Part shown: piece by piece, positions 49,079-58,170 of the stretch
Layout of the letters: each line of letters begins with the position of its first letter
Numbering within the stretch: the stretch's first letter is position 1
DNA from: Thiodiazotropha sp050305635
Lineage (GTDB): Bacteria; Pseudomonadota; Gammaproteobacteria; Chromatiales; Chromatiaceae
Length of the DNA stretch: 64,000 nt
Reading direction: 5' to 3'
Assembly (NCBI GenBank): GCA_050305635.1
Contig: JBNLFS010000146.1
Coordinates: 1-64,000, forward strand
Translations under genes and position numbers: made by a program
Notes under the pieces: generated by a model
The model's database searches: none
What the model was told of the DNA's origin: nothing
The model's input: only the letters and a program-made list of their open reading frames with translations

Positions 49079-51887
49079 CGACCCAGCCCTCCCATTGTTC
49101 GTGCTTGGCATAGCGGGCCGGTATCAGTTTGGCCAGTTGTTCGAAACTGGCTTTCACCCAAGCGTCATAGATCCCTTGAGGAGCCCGTTCCACATTCGAT
49201 TCATACAACCCGATGGCCTTCTCTTCAAACGGGTAGGCCTGCTCTTCGAGGAGAATCTCATACTGTTCCAGCTCATCGGCGTTGAGACCCTTGGGTCGTT
49301 CCGATTTCATCAGTGCCGCACCGAACTGCTGATAGATCTCGCCGATCCGGTGCGTGGCTTCGGTGGTGACCTCGGCCACACCGTACTCGGCTGCCCGGGA
49401 GAAGGCTTTTATGGCCTCCTGCATGCGCTCTTTCTTCAGCTTCAGATTCTTCTCCAGGGGGGCTTTCAGCTTGACTCCCCGGTAGGCCAGGCGCTGTGCT
49501 TCCGCCAGTTTGATGCTGGCGGTGGCCGCCAGATAGCGACTGCGGTCGGAGCGCTGTTTGCCGGCCTTCGCATCCGCTTTGATGATCTCTGCCAGCCACC
49601 AGTCCCGTTTGCCCGTCTCTCCGGTCTTGGTGTAGAGCGCCACCAGCTTCTGACGGGCCTCAAGGGCCTGATCCAGGGGCTGCGGAAACTGTTTGACGAA
49701 GGCCTTGTAGCCGTCGATGGCCTGGCGGGTCTGACCGGTTTGTTCAAACAGCTCCGCGGAGCGCCAGCCGGCCTCCCGTTTCAATTCCGGGGTTTCGGCC
49801 TGGGTGGCGATCAGGCTGAGCTGTTTGGCCGCCTTCTGGGGCTGCTGGGTTTCCATGTAGGCCGCGGCCAGCTTATTGTTGACATCGGGCATCAGGTCGC
49901 TGTCCGGATAGCGTTTCTTATAGCTTTCCAGTATTTCCACTGAACCGGCCCAGTCCCCTGCGGCAATCAGGCTGGCCGCCGCGTCGTACTGGGCGGTCTG
50001 CAGGATTGAAGCGGCGGGAGCCAGCGCGGCAATGCGCAGAAACTGGGATGCGGCGCCGGCGGGGTCACCCTGATCACGCAGCGCCACACCCTGTTGATAG
50101 ATACTGGCCGCCAGGCGTTCCTCCAGGGGTTCGCGTTGCTTGTCCTTGGCGCCCGTGAGTGTCAAGGCCTGTTGATAGGCCTGCTCCGCGGCGCGGTAGT
50201 CCTGCTGGTCGAAGGCGGCATGGGCGGCTACGATCCAGGCGGTTTTGCGCAACTCCGGTTTGGCCGGTGGTTTCAGATTGACCACCTGCAGGGCTGCGCC
50301 CCGGGCCCGGCCCAGGTCTTTCATGTCCAGCAGCTTATTGGCGGCCTCGGTGAGCACCTGGGCGCGGCGCGGGTCATTCGGGAACACATCACAGAATTTC
50401 AGTGCGCTTTCCACTTCCTGCTTTTGCCAGGCTTGTGCGGCTTCATCGGCCAGTTCCCGGTTACCCTGGGTGTAGGCGAGGAGGGCGGCATAGCCGGCCT
50501 CGGCCTGCTTGCCATGGCCGGGCAGCTTGTAGGCGCTGTCCTCGTAGGCGACCACCGCTTGCGGATACTGTTTCAACTCGAACAGCAGTTCGCCGAGCAG
50601 AAAACTGATCTCACCCGCTTTCGGGTCGCTGGGAAAGCTGTCGAGATAACGGCGGTACCAATGGGCCGCCTCGGTGCCGTGTTTGGCCTGTTCCGGGGTG
50701 ATCTCGCGGCTCTTGCTGTTGCGGCTGCGCTGGGCCAGGGCATGATGATACTCGGCCAGTTCCTTGAGATAGGTGCGCAGCTGCTCGCTGAGCCAGGTCT
50801 GATCCTCAGGCGGCAGTCCCCGCGACACCGGGCCGTTCAGGGCATAGTGTTCCGTGAAGGCCTTCTTGCTGTTGATGGCCAGGGCGGGGAAGTCGTTCTG
50901 GGTGTACATATCGACCACCCGGACCGACAGTCGAGGGGCTTGTGGATGACCCGGGTTGAGATTGACGAAGGCCATGTAGGCATCGGCGGCGTCCTGGATA
51001 CGTTCCTGCTTGAGATACAGGTCGCCGAGTCCCTGGTAGATCAGGTACTCGTAATTGCGATGGCCGTGCTGGGCGAAATAGTCGCTGATGCGGTTCGCGC
51101 CTCCCAACTCGGAAAAGGTGAGACTGATGACCCGCAGGGTCTCGTTGAGCAACTCCTTGTCACCGGGGGAGAGCTTGTCCAGATCGAGGGGGGCCGTATT
51201 GTCCAGATTCCGGTCCAGCAGTCGGGTGAACGAGTCCAGGCCCTGTTCGGTTTTCCGCTGTTTGAACCGGGTCCAGCCGTGCTTGAACAGGGCTCGGTCG
51301 TAATAGGGTGAGTTGTCGTCGCGCTCAAGAATCCCCCCATAGGCCGTCTCCGCACGGCCGAACTCCTGCAGTACGAAATAACGCTCGCCCTGACGAAACC
51401 GGGCCTCCTGCCAGAAGCTGCTCTGCGGGTAGCGGGTGATCAGGGTGTCGAGCGCTTTCATCATCGCGGGAATGTCGCCCTGTAACTCATAGGCCCGGGC
51501 CAGTTGGTAGAGCACCAGATCACTGGCCTGATAATTGGGGTCCTGTTTCAGCAGCCCCTCGTAGAGTGCGATCGACTTCTGCAGTTCGTCCTCAGAAGGG
51601 GGGGCTTCCTCCGCCCCCATGAGGCGGCTCTCGGTACGTTCCAGTTGCAGGTCCGCAAGCCGGCGGGTGGCTTCGCTCTGCAGCCTCTGGTCCGGGTTGA
51701 GTTGCAACAACGCACGATAGTTCTCGATCACTTCGTTGCGTTCCGAGGGTGCAATACGGGTTTTCTCGATGCTGACCGGTTCGGCCTGGATGTCCGCCAG
51801 GGTGGTCTCGTCGGGATCGCTCTTGTACACCGAGGAGCAGCCGTTCAGGGCGAGTGAAGCCAGGGTAAAATAGAGCCAGGGTTTCAC
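49065..51887 (-). CDS. Large TPR lipoprotein
   Basis: This 940-residue lipoprotein (lipobox LNGC at the start) is built of many TPR-type repeats. Examples are NPDQRLQSEATRRLADLQ, KQYPQAVVAYEDSAYKLP and DYRAAEQAYQQALTLTGAK. It is an alpha-solenoid facing the periplasm or outer membrane. It overlaps the 621-residue TPR gene by 4 bp and the TPR lipoprotein gene by 14 bp. Its size suggests a scaffold connecting ExbBD/AgmX energy transduction to outer-membrane partners. Confidence 0.85.
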   Translation of the reverse strand: MKPWLYFTLASLALNGCSSVYKSDPDETTLADIQAEPVSIEKTRIAPSERNEVIENYRALLQLNPDQRLQSEATRRLADLQLERTESRLMGAEEAPPSEDELQKSIALYEGLLKQDPNYQASDLVLYQLARAYELQGDIPAMMKALDTLITRYPQSSFWQEARFRQGERYFVLQEFGRAETAYGGILERDDNSPYYDRALFKHGWTRFKQRKTEQGLDSFTRLLDRNLDNTAPLDLDKLSPGDKELLNETLRVISLTFSELGGANRISDYFAQHGHRNYEYLIYQGLGDLYLKQERIQDAADAYMAFVNLNPGHPQAPRLSVRVVDMYTQNDFPALAINSKKAFTEHYALNGPVSRGLPPEDQTWLSEQLRTYLKELAEYHHALAQRSRNSKSREITPEQAKHGTEAAHWYRRYLDSFPSDPKAGEISFLLGELLFELKQYPQAVVAYEDSAYKLPGHGKQAEAGYAALLAYTQGNRELADEAAQAWQKQEVESALKFCDVFPNDPRRAQVLTEAANKLLDMKDLGRARGAALQVVNLKPPAKPELRKTAWIVAAHAAFDQQDYRAAEQAYQQALTLTGAKDKQREPLEERLAASIYQQGVALRDQGDPAGAASQFLRIAALAPAASILQTAQYDAAASLIAAGDWAGSVEILESYKKRYPDSDLMPDVNNKLAAAYMETQQPQKAAKQLSLIATQAETPELKREAGWRSAELFEQTGQTRQAIDGYKAFVKQFPQPLDQALEARQKLVALYTKTGETGKRDWWLAEIIKADAKAGKQRSDRSRYLAATASIKLAEAQRLAYRGVKLKAPLEKNLKLKKERMQEAIKAFSRAAEYGVAEVTTEATHRIGEIYQQFGAALMKSERPKGLNADELEQYEILLEEQAYPFEEKAIGLYESNVERAPQGIYDAWVKASFEQLAKLIPARYAKHEQWEGWVDALR

Positions 51888-53734
51888 TGCGGCGTCACCC
51901 CTCTTTCGGAGCTGATATCGAGGAGGTTGGCGACTCCGAACCGAGCTTGAATCAGGTAGTTATTGATCAGGTTTTTGCGTTGATCGAGTTGTTCCAGGGC
52001 CATCGCGCGAAGCTGATCGGCCTGCTGGGTGCGTGCTAGTGTGACCTGATTCAGCAGCTTCGGAATTTCTCCCTCCAATGCATCGATACGGGCTCCGAAG
52101 ACCGCGAAACGGTTGACGGCCTGCTCTTTGGCCTGGGCCAATTCCTGTTCCTGGGTTTGAGCGGTCTCCAGGTTTTGATCGAGTTCGCGCATCTGTTTCT
52201 TAAGGTTCCACAGCCGTGCGGGATGTTCCGTCACGGTCTGCCAGGTGAGAATGCCTTGCAGCAGTCGTGCGATGTCCTGCTGACCCTGAAGCCGCTCCGG
52301 AGCGCCGGAACCGGCGATCAGGTCATCGATACGCTGCAGTCGCGCCAGGAGTATCTTCTCCTCCCCGGTGGCCAGTATGAAGGCGGGTTCCTCGTCAGAG
52401 GCGGCTTGCTGGTAGCGTTTGAACAGGGCATCCCGTTCGGTATTCAACTGTTGCAGGCGATCCCCTTTGAGGTGGGCTTCCACTCGGGGCAGCTTTTCAT
52501 CATAGGCCTGCTGTTGGGTCGCCAGCATGGTGCGGTAACTGCTGGTCTTCTGCTGCCAATTGCGCAGATTCTCTTCGAGCCGCAGCAGATCCTGATAGTC
52601 CTGCAAGCGCTCCTGATACAGGTTGCCGGAGAGCAGGTAGGGGAGCAGGGTACGGAATTCCGCACTCTTACTGCCGGATGGCTCTTCGCTCGCGGCAATG
52701 AGGTTGTCGGGAAAAGCTGCCTGGTCCACCTGTTCGATGATCCGCTCGACGCTTGCAAGCGATGTGTCATAGGCGCTGATCGCCTCCCGGTAGGCTTGAA
52801 GGGACTGCTGCTCGGCCTCGAGTACTCCGAATACATAGGGAATGGCCAGTTTGGCTTCCAGTACGGCCGGATCGCTGGTGTTGCGCTGGGCCAGCAGTTG
52901 CCAAGGCGCCAGGGCCTGTTCCTGCTGGTTCAACTGCAGCGATGCCCAGCCCAGTCCCAGCAGAGCCCGGTTACTGGCGGAACCCTGCAGGCGGACCTTC
53001 TGTAGGGAGGCCTTGGCGGCTTCGGCCTGTTGGGCTTCCAGCAATAGGTAACCCCGGGCGAGATTGGCCTGATCCCGAAGCGCCCGGGTCTCCTCGTTGT
53101 CCGAGTCGCTGCGGGCATCACCGATTTCCTGAAGGATGCCGAGGGCCTCGGACTGGCGATCGGATCGCAGCATCGCGATGGCTTGGTTATAGCGTGCGTA
53201 GAGCGACCACTCACCCTCTTTGGATACCGAGGACAGGTCCGTCATGGCCTTGTCCGGCACGTCCCGCTGCAGGTCGATGAGTCCTTGCAGGTAACGCTTT
53301 TCATCCAGGCCCTCAGGGGGCAGGGCATCACCGATTTCACCCAGAGCCTTCTCCGCGGACAGCGGCTCACCGCGACGGTGCCGGGCCTTGCCGAGATGCA
53401 GCCAGGCCCGGTCCTTGATTTTCGGTTCGACCGATTGATTGAGTACCCGTTCAAACAGGGACTCAGCGGTATTCGGCATGCCGTAGGCAAGATAGAGTCC
53501 GCCCAGCAGCAGTTCCGGTTCATCCTCGTAGGCCTTCATCAGTCCCTGCTCACGCGCGGCGAGCAGTTGAATGATGGCTGGGAAATAGGCCTCCTGGTAG
53601 AGATGGAACAGGGCCTCGCCATAGTGTAGATCATTCAGTTCCTGCGGATCGCCCGGTTCAAGCGTGGCGGCACTGCACAGGGGGGGCAGCAGGCTGAATA
53701 GGATGACCAGCCGGCTGAACAGGGGTGGCCGCAT
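51884..53734 (-). CDS. Exported TPR/coiled-coil protein
   Basis: The 616-residue protein from MRPPLFSRLVILFSLLPPLCSA (start 53734; GGAG lies 8 bp upstream, and a GTG at 53749 is an alternative) has a signal peptide. TPR-like repeats fill about 20-340 and a coiled-coil-rich second half (LKGDRLQQLNTERDALFKRYQQ, LKKQMRELDQNLETAQTQEQEL). It is the second gene of the operon and overlaps the next by 4 bp. Confidence 0.85.
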   Translation of the reverse strand: MRPPLFSRLVILFSLLPPLCSAATLEPGDPQELNDLHYGEALFHLYQEAYFPAIIQLLAAREQGLMKAYEDEPELLLGGLYLAYGMPNTAESLFERVLNQSVEPKIKDRAWLHLGKARHRRGEPLSAEKALGEIGDALPPEGLDEKRYLQGLIDLQRDVPDKAMTDLSSVSKEGEWSLYARYNQAIAMLRSDRQSEALGILQEIGDARSDSDNEETRALRDQANLARGYLLLEAQQAEAAKASLQKVRLQGSASNRALLGLGWASLQLNQQEQALAPWQLLAQRNTSDPAVLEAKLAIPYVFGVLEAEQQSLQAYREAISAYDTSLASVERIIEQVDQAAFPDNLIAASEEPSGSKSAEFRTLLPYLLSGNLYQERLQDYQDLLRLEENLRNWQQKTSSYRTMLATQQQAYDEKLPRVEAHLKGDRLQQLNTERDALFKRYQQAASDEEPAFILATGEEKILLARLQRIDDLIAGSGAPERLQGQQDIARLLQGILTWQTVTEHPARLWNLKKQMRELDQNLETAQTQEQELAQAKEQAVNRFAVFGARIDALEGEIPKLLNQVTLARTQQADQLRAMALEQLDQRKNLINNYLIQARFGVANLLDISSERGVTPQ

Positions 53735-53739
53735 CCGTG

Positions 53740-54270
53740 TCACTCCCACTCCCGGACTTCGAAATCGGGTTGTTGCAGTGCCACGCTGTCGACGATTTTC
53801 AGTTCCAGATATTTGGGACCAATGCCTTTTTCAAAACTCACGGTCGCACCGCGTTTGTAATCCCGACCTTGGGGCCCCTCCCCGGTGAAGAAGGCGATCA
53901 GTTCATGGGGGCCAGATTTCAGGTTGCCGAGGTAGAGCCGCTGCACGCCGCCCCGCTGCAGCGCCTTGAGTTCACGTTCCGTGTAGAGATGGTTGGCCAG
54001 CTCCTTGTCATCGATCTGCAACTGCACGGAATCGAGTTTGAAAAAGGTTCCGATATCCACTGAGAGGAAAACGGACACCTGGGTGTTTCCGGGAAACAGC
54101 AGCTCTTCCTCGAGGATGAACAGCTCCTTGTTGAGTGCGATGACCGACTGTTTCAGATGCTCAACCTGACGGTCCAGGCCCGGTCCCGGCGGGGTTTGCG
54201 GATCAGCCGCCATGAGGGGCGCGCACAGACAACAGAGCAGGATAATGGCGTTGCGGAGTAGGGTCTTCAA
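53740..54270 (-). CDS. Exported hypothetical protein, first gene of the ExbBD/TPR operon
   Basis: The 176-residue protein has a signal peptide (1-21, LMA-A) followed by a coiled-coil stretch (DRQVEHLKQSVIALNKELFILEEELLFP) and a beta-rich domain. I do not recognise its family. In some genomes genes in this position next to TPR and ExbBD genes are annotated as AraC-like by error; no helix-turn-helix is seen. It is the first gene of a nine-gene operon. Confidence 0.75.
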   Translation of the reverse strand: MKTLLRNAIILLCCLCAPLMAADPQTPPGPGLDRQVEHLKQSVIALNKELFILEEELLFPGNTQVSVFLSVDIGTFFKLDSVQLQIDDKELANHLYTERELKALQRGGVQRLYLGNLKSGPHELIAFFTGEGPQGRDYKRGATVSFEKGIGPKYLELKIVDSVALQQPDFEVREWE

Positions 54271-54557
54271 GGCGGCAGTTCCCGGGTCGTGAAATTAACT
54301 GTGTTTACGAACAAACAAATCTATATGAATTAAGGTGTTGCGTTTGCGATGATAGTCACAGCTTAGGTTAAGAAGTTGGTAAAAAAAACCCAAATATACC
54401 GGAGTCAGAATGGGTTTTCAGGCGTTTTTTTCATCCGGCACCTTGGGAAGCGTATTTGAAGGTTCCTGTGCAATCCTTGTGGACAAAGACGTGAAATCTT
54501 TGAATATGGCATAAAATACGTATAACTCATAAGCTCTACCAGCGTGGATCCCGTTTA
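54271..54557. other. Divergent promoter gap
   Basis: The 287-bp AT-rich gap between the leftward envelope operon and the rightward DUF3187 gene contains runs of T and A (54380-54432) and a rightward TAAAAT-like -10 candidate near 54513. No strong box pair or operator was identified. Confidence 0.4.
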
Positions 54558-55568
54558 GTGAAACCCTCTTTAGGCCTCATCTCATGCATCTTGAGCATGT
54601 TACTCAGTCTGCCCGCTGGTGCGGAGGAAAACCGTGATCCGGATCCTTTCCAGGTGCGAAATCTCAATCCTTTCATTCTCATGCATGGTCTGCCGTTGGC
54701 GGCTTCAGCCAGGATCCTGGACGATCGGGCATCACGGGCCGGATTGCAATTCAGTGTGGCCAACACGTCCATTGAAAAAGTGACGGATGGAGAGCAGCTG
54801 ACCTTGGATGGGGAAACCTATCGCACGGCCCTGATCTGGGAGCAGGGTCTCGGAGACGGTTGGCAATGGGGTCTTGAGCTGCCCTATCTGTCTCACCGCA
54901 GTGGTGGGCTCGACACATTGATTCAAAACTGGCACAACCTGCTCGGATTGTCCAACTCTGATCGGAATGACTGGCCCGAGAACCGTTTGCGATATCTCTA
55001 TGTCGATGATGGCGAAATCCGGGTCGACGTGGGGGAAAACCGCAGCGGGTTCGGCGACCTGCAACTACAGCTCGCCCACAGACTGCCCCAGTCCGAAGCG
55101 GGACGGAATCTCTCCTGGCATGTGAGTGTGAAACTCCCAACCGGGGATGATGAGCGATTGTTGGGCAGCGGAGGAACGGACCTGGCCCTTTGGCTGTCCG
55201 GTTCGCAGCGATCGTTGCTTCCCGGCTGGTCGATGGCCGGGTTTGGCCAGGTCGGACTGCTGATCATGGAGAAGTCGGATATCCTTGTGGACCGTCAGCG
55301 CCCCATGGCGGGTTTCGCAACCCTGGGTTTGAGCTGGCAGACCTATGACTGGCTGGACCTGAAACTCCAGTACGATGGTCACACGCCCTTCTATCACAGT
55401 AATGTGGATCAACTCGGTGGGTCCGCGCAGATGCTGACCCTGGGTGGCAGCCTCTACTGGGGAGAGCAGCGGCTGCACCGTGTCGATCTCTCGGTGGGTG
55501 AGAATCTCGCATCGGACACCGTACCGGACTTCATCATCAACCTAGGCTACGAGGTGGGCTTCCCCTGA
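54558..55568 (+). CDS. DUF3187-family outer-membrane protein
   Basis: This 336-residue exported protein has a signal peptide ending PAGA, then DPFQVRNLNPFILMHGLPL, the DUF3187 family start. The rest is antiparallel beta-rich with a C-terminal aromatic YEVGFP, consistent with an outer-membrane barrel. The start codon is GTG at 54558. Function of the family is unknown. It sits between the Agl/Glt-like operon and lgt. Confidence 0.82.
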   Translation: MKPSLGLISCILSMLLSLPAGAEENRDPDPFQVRNLNPFILMHGLPLAASARILDDRASRAGLQFSVANTSIEKVTDGEQLTLDGETYRTALIWEQGLGDGWQWGLELPYLSHRSGGLDTLIQNWHNLLGLSNSDRNDWPENRLRYLYVDDGEIRVDVGENRSGFGDLQLQLAHRLPQSEAGRNLSWHVSVKLPTGDDERLLGSGGTDLALWLSGSQRSLLPGWSMAGFGQVGLLIMEKSDILVDRQRPMAGFATLGLSWQTYDWLDLKLQYDGHTPFYHSNVDQLGGSAQMLTLGGSLYWGEQRLHRVDLSVGENLASDTVPDFIINLGYEVGFP

Positions 55569-55598
55569 GATATGCGCCCAGGGTGCCTGTTCCGTTGT

Positions 55599-56417
55599 TC
55601 AGCCGGCGGTTGCAGAGGGGCGGGTGGCGCCCCCCCAGAGTGCACGGGCGATGAGAATGACGCCCACCAGAATGAACGGCAGGCTGAGCATCTGGCCGGT
55701 ACTCAACCAGGTATCGGTGGTGTAAGCCGCCTGATTGGTTTTGACGAATTCGACCGCGAAGCGGGCACTGAACACGCCCACCAACAGCATTCCGAAGATC
55801 ATGCCCTCGCGGATCCTCTGACCCCATCGCCGGTAGAACATCACCAATACCACGAAAATCAAGGCATAGGCGAGGGCTTCATAAAGTTGTGCGGGGTGAC
55901 GGGGCAGGTTATCCACCCGTTCGAAGATGAAGGCCCAGGGGACCTGGGTGGGTGTGCCATAGATTTCAGAGTTGAACAGATTGCCGATGCGTATGAAGGC
56001 GCCGGCCAGGGCGGTGGGCAGGGCAAAACGGTCCAATAGCCATAGGTAGGAATCACCGGAACGCAGCTTGTAGATGTAGAGCCCGATCAGGGCGCCGAGA
56101 CCGCCCCCGTGACTGGCCAGGCCCCCCTCCCAGAACGCCAGGATCTTCAAGGGGTGGCTGAGGTAGTAGGCGGGATCGTAGAACAGGCAATGCACCAGCC
56201 GGGCGCCAACAATGATGGCGATGACCAGGTAGACGGTGAGCTTTTCCAGATGCGAGGGGTCCTTGCCTTCGCGATGATAGATCCAATACAGGGTCTGGTA
56301 ACTCATCAGATAGGCCAGCGCAAACAGGGCGCCATACCAGCGGATTTCGAGTCCGGCGAATGAAATCAGTACGGGGTCGATGTTCCAGGTTATGAACGCG
56401 AGTGCTTGATGCTCCAT
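55599..56417 (-). CDS. lgt: Prolipoprotein diacylglyceryl transferase
   Basis: Lgt adds diacylglyceryl from phosphatidylglycerol to the lipobox cysteine, the first step of lipoprotein maturation. The 272-residue polytopic protein has the family signatures EGGLASHGGGLGALIG and GAFIRIGNLFNSEIYG, plus HPAQLYEAL. This window encodes several lipoproteins that would depend on it. It is convergent with the DUF3187 gene. Confidence 0.97.
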   Translation of the reverse strand: MEHQALAFITWNIDPVLISFAGLEIRWYGALFALAYLMSYQTLYWIYHREGKDPSHLEKLTVYLVIAIIVGARLVHCLFYDPAYYLSHPLKILAFWEGGLASHGGGLGALIGLYIYKLRSGDSYLWLLDRFALPTALAGAFIRIGNLFNSEIYGTPTQVPWAFIFERVDNLPRHPAQLYEALAYALIFVVLVMFYRRWGQRIREGMIFGMLLVGVFSARFAVEFVKTNQAAYTTDTWLSTGQMLSLPFILVGVILIARALWGGATRPSATAG

Positions 56418-56577
56418 TATGGTCCTTCAGGGAGATAACTACAGAAGGACGATTCTATCAATCAAGGCGCGTTTTGACAGTAAACGATTACCCGCATACG
56501 GGAATGATCCATGCCCTCCGGGCCGGGTGTCGGGGCATAGGTCTTGAGCGACCCGTACCCGACCCGGCAATGACCGA

Positions 56578-58149
56578 TCACATGATCGGGTTGAATGCGG
56601 TGAGGCTGTCCAGCATCGCGGCGTTGCCCAGGCTACTACCGAACAGGCTGGTGAACTGTCCCTGTTCGCCATGCAGGGCGAGGTAATTCAGGGCTACGGT
56701 AAGCACCAGCTGGTTGACGTTGTTGGCCGCCGGACTCGATCCGTTGTCCACCGCCCCGTCCGCCGTGAAATAACCGATCTGCTGATGCCGCAGCTGTTCG
56801 TCCAGGGTGCCGCCCATCAGACTGGCCGGGCCGCTGGGGTTGTAGACCAGGAAGAACGAGGCCGCGGTGGATTGGTTGTCGCCGGTCCACACGCCCTTGC
56901 CCCGGCCGTCGGCGGAGTTATCCACCGTTCCGTTGCTGGAGAGCGAGCCGTCACTGAATACGTAGAGCATCAGAGGCATGCCCAGACGGGCGGCGTATTC
57001 GATGCAGGCGCCCATGCAGCGTCCGGCCCTCAGATCCCGCTGCTCTCCAGTGGATCGATCCCCGGTATGGTAGTCGAAACCACCCATTGTGATGGTGCCC
57101 GCGCCGGCGTAGCCGTTGACCACCAGCTTCATCACCGAGGCGGTTTTCTGGAACTCACCCTCACCGTCGAACTCCGCCTGGGAAAAGATCGGGCCGATGA
57201 TGTCCGGATCGGCGGTCACATCCAGAGCGGCGGGATCGCCGTAACGGTCGACCAGATCCGCACTCTTCACATAACCGCAACGGATCAACTCCTTGACCAC
57301 GGCATCACTGGTGATACCGGTGTTGACGCTGTCGAGTTTCATATCCGAGATGCGCTGGATCGCTTCCATGACCGCGACCGCGTCAGCCTGATCGAGCAGC
57401 CCCACCAGCTTTCCGGTGTCCACCAGACCGGTGGTGTCGCTCGGACGGTCCACCTTGGTGGGACGTACCGCCGGATCGATCTGGTCCGCGGGGGCCACCG
57501 AGTTGCCCCCTGAATCGGAGCTGCGGGAGCCGATCAAGGTCAGCAGTTCCCCATCCGCGCCACAGCGGTTGATCGCGTACATGGGGTTGTGGGGATTGTT
57601 CGAGGTGTCGTTTTCCGAACGGGCCGGAATCACCACGCCGTTGACATTGGCTCGGTTTCCCGGCGAGACCTTCTCGAGAATACCGCGCAGGAAGGCGCTG
57701 TCGGAGTGAAACGCCAAGCCGAGTTCAGTGTTGATGTAATCGCTCAGACCGCTGGTCGGGTTGAGGATCGGCGGCACCATGTCGCCGGGCAGACCCAGCC
57801 GGTTGTAGCCGGCGGTCGTGAGGAAATCGAACTGGCCGCCCTGGAGTCCGGTCAGGACATTGGAGCCGGCGATGTTTCCGCCGCCCGCCAGGTCGAAACA
57901 GATAAAGGGGACTTTGCCCCCTCCCAGGGTATCGATACCACAGCTGCTCTTCAGAGTCTGCAGGTCGGAGGAGAGTGCCGCCCGGGCCTGTCTCGGGTTG
58001 GCGAACAGGCCGAACAGGGATGGCCCGGTAACCATTCCCAGACCGGCCATCAGCCCCTGGCGGACGAAATCCCGGCGGGTTACCGGACGGGGATGATCGG
58101 GATGGAACAGCGGGTCATCCGGGGAGAGATTTTTCACTTTTCTACGCAT
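56578..58149 (-). CDS. Tat-exported DUF1501-like protein
   Basis: This 523-residue protein carries a twin-arginine signal (VTRRDFVRQGLMAGLG, R25-R26) with cleavage near QARA. It shows alkaline-phosphatase-fold, DUF1501-like features: FICFDLAGGGNIAGSN, then MGGFDYHTGDRSTGEQRDL and LYVFSDGSLSSNG. These proteins often neighbour large c-type cytochrome proteins with DUF1585/1592-type domains. It is downstream of the two CxxCH proteins in the same direction. Substrate unknown; assignment is by pattern. Confidence 0.72.
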   Translation of the reverse strand: MRRKVKNLSPDDPLFHPDHPRPVTRRDFVRQGLMAGLGMVTGPSLFGLFANPRQARAALSSDLQTLKSSCGIDTLGGGKVPFICFDLAGGGNIAGSNVLTGLQGGQFDFLTTAGYNRLGLPGDMVPPILNPTSGLSDYINTELGLAFHSDSAFLRGILEKVSPGNRANVNGVVIPARSENDTSNNPHNPMYAINRCGADGELLTLIGSRSSDSGGNSVAPADQIDPAVRPTKVDRPSDTTGLVDTGKLVGLLDQADAVAVMEAIQRISDMKLDSVNTGITSDAVVKELIRCGYVKSADLVDRYGDPAALDVTADPDIIGPIFSQAEFDGEGEFQKTASVMKLVVNGYAGAGTITMGGFDYHTGDRSTGEQRDLRAGRCMGACIEYAARLGMPLMLYVFSDGSLSSNGTVDNSADGRGKGVWTGDNQSTAASFFLVYNPSGPASLMGGTLDEQLRHQQIGYFTADGAVDNGSSPAANNVNQLVLTVALNYLALHGEQGQFTSLFGSSLGNAAMLDSLTAFNPIM

Positions 58150-58170
58150 AGTATTTATTCCATCCGAATA

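Noticed and set aside
50094..51311. Rightward open frame of 405 codons opposite the large TPR gene
   Set aside because: It is a G+C-driven shadow; the TPR gene has a lipobox and regular repeats and belongs to an overlapping operon.
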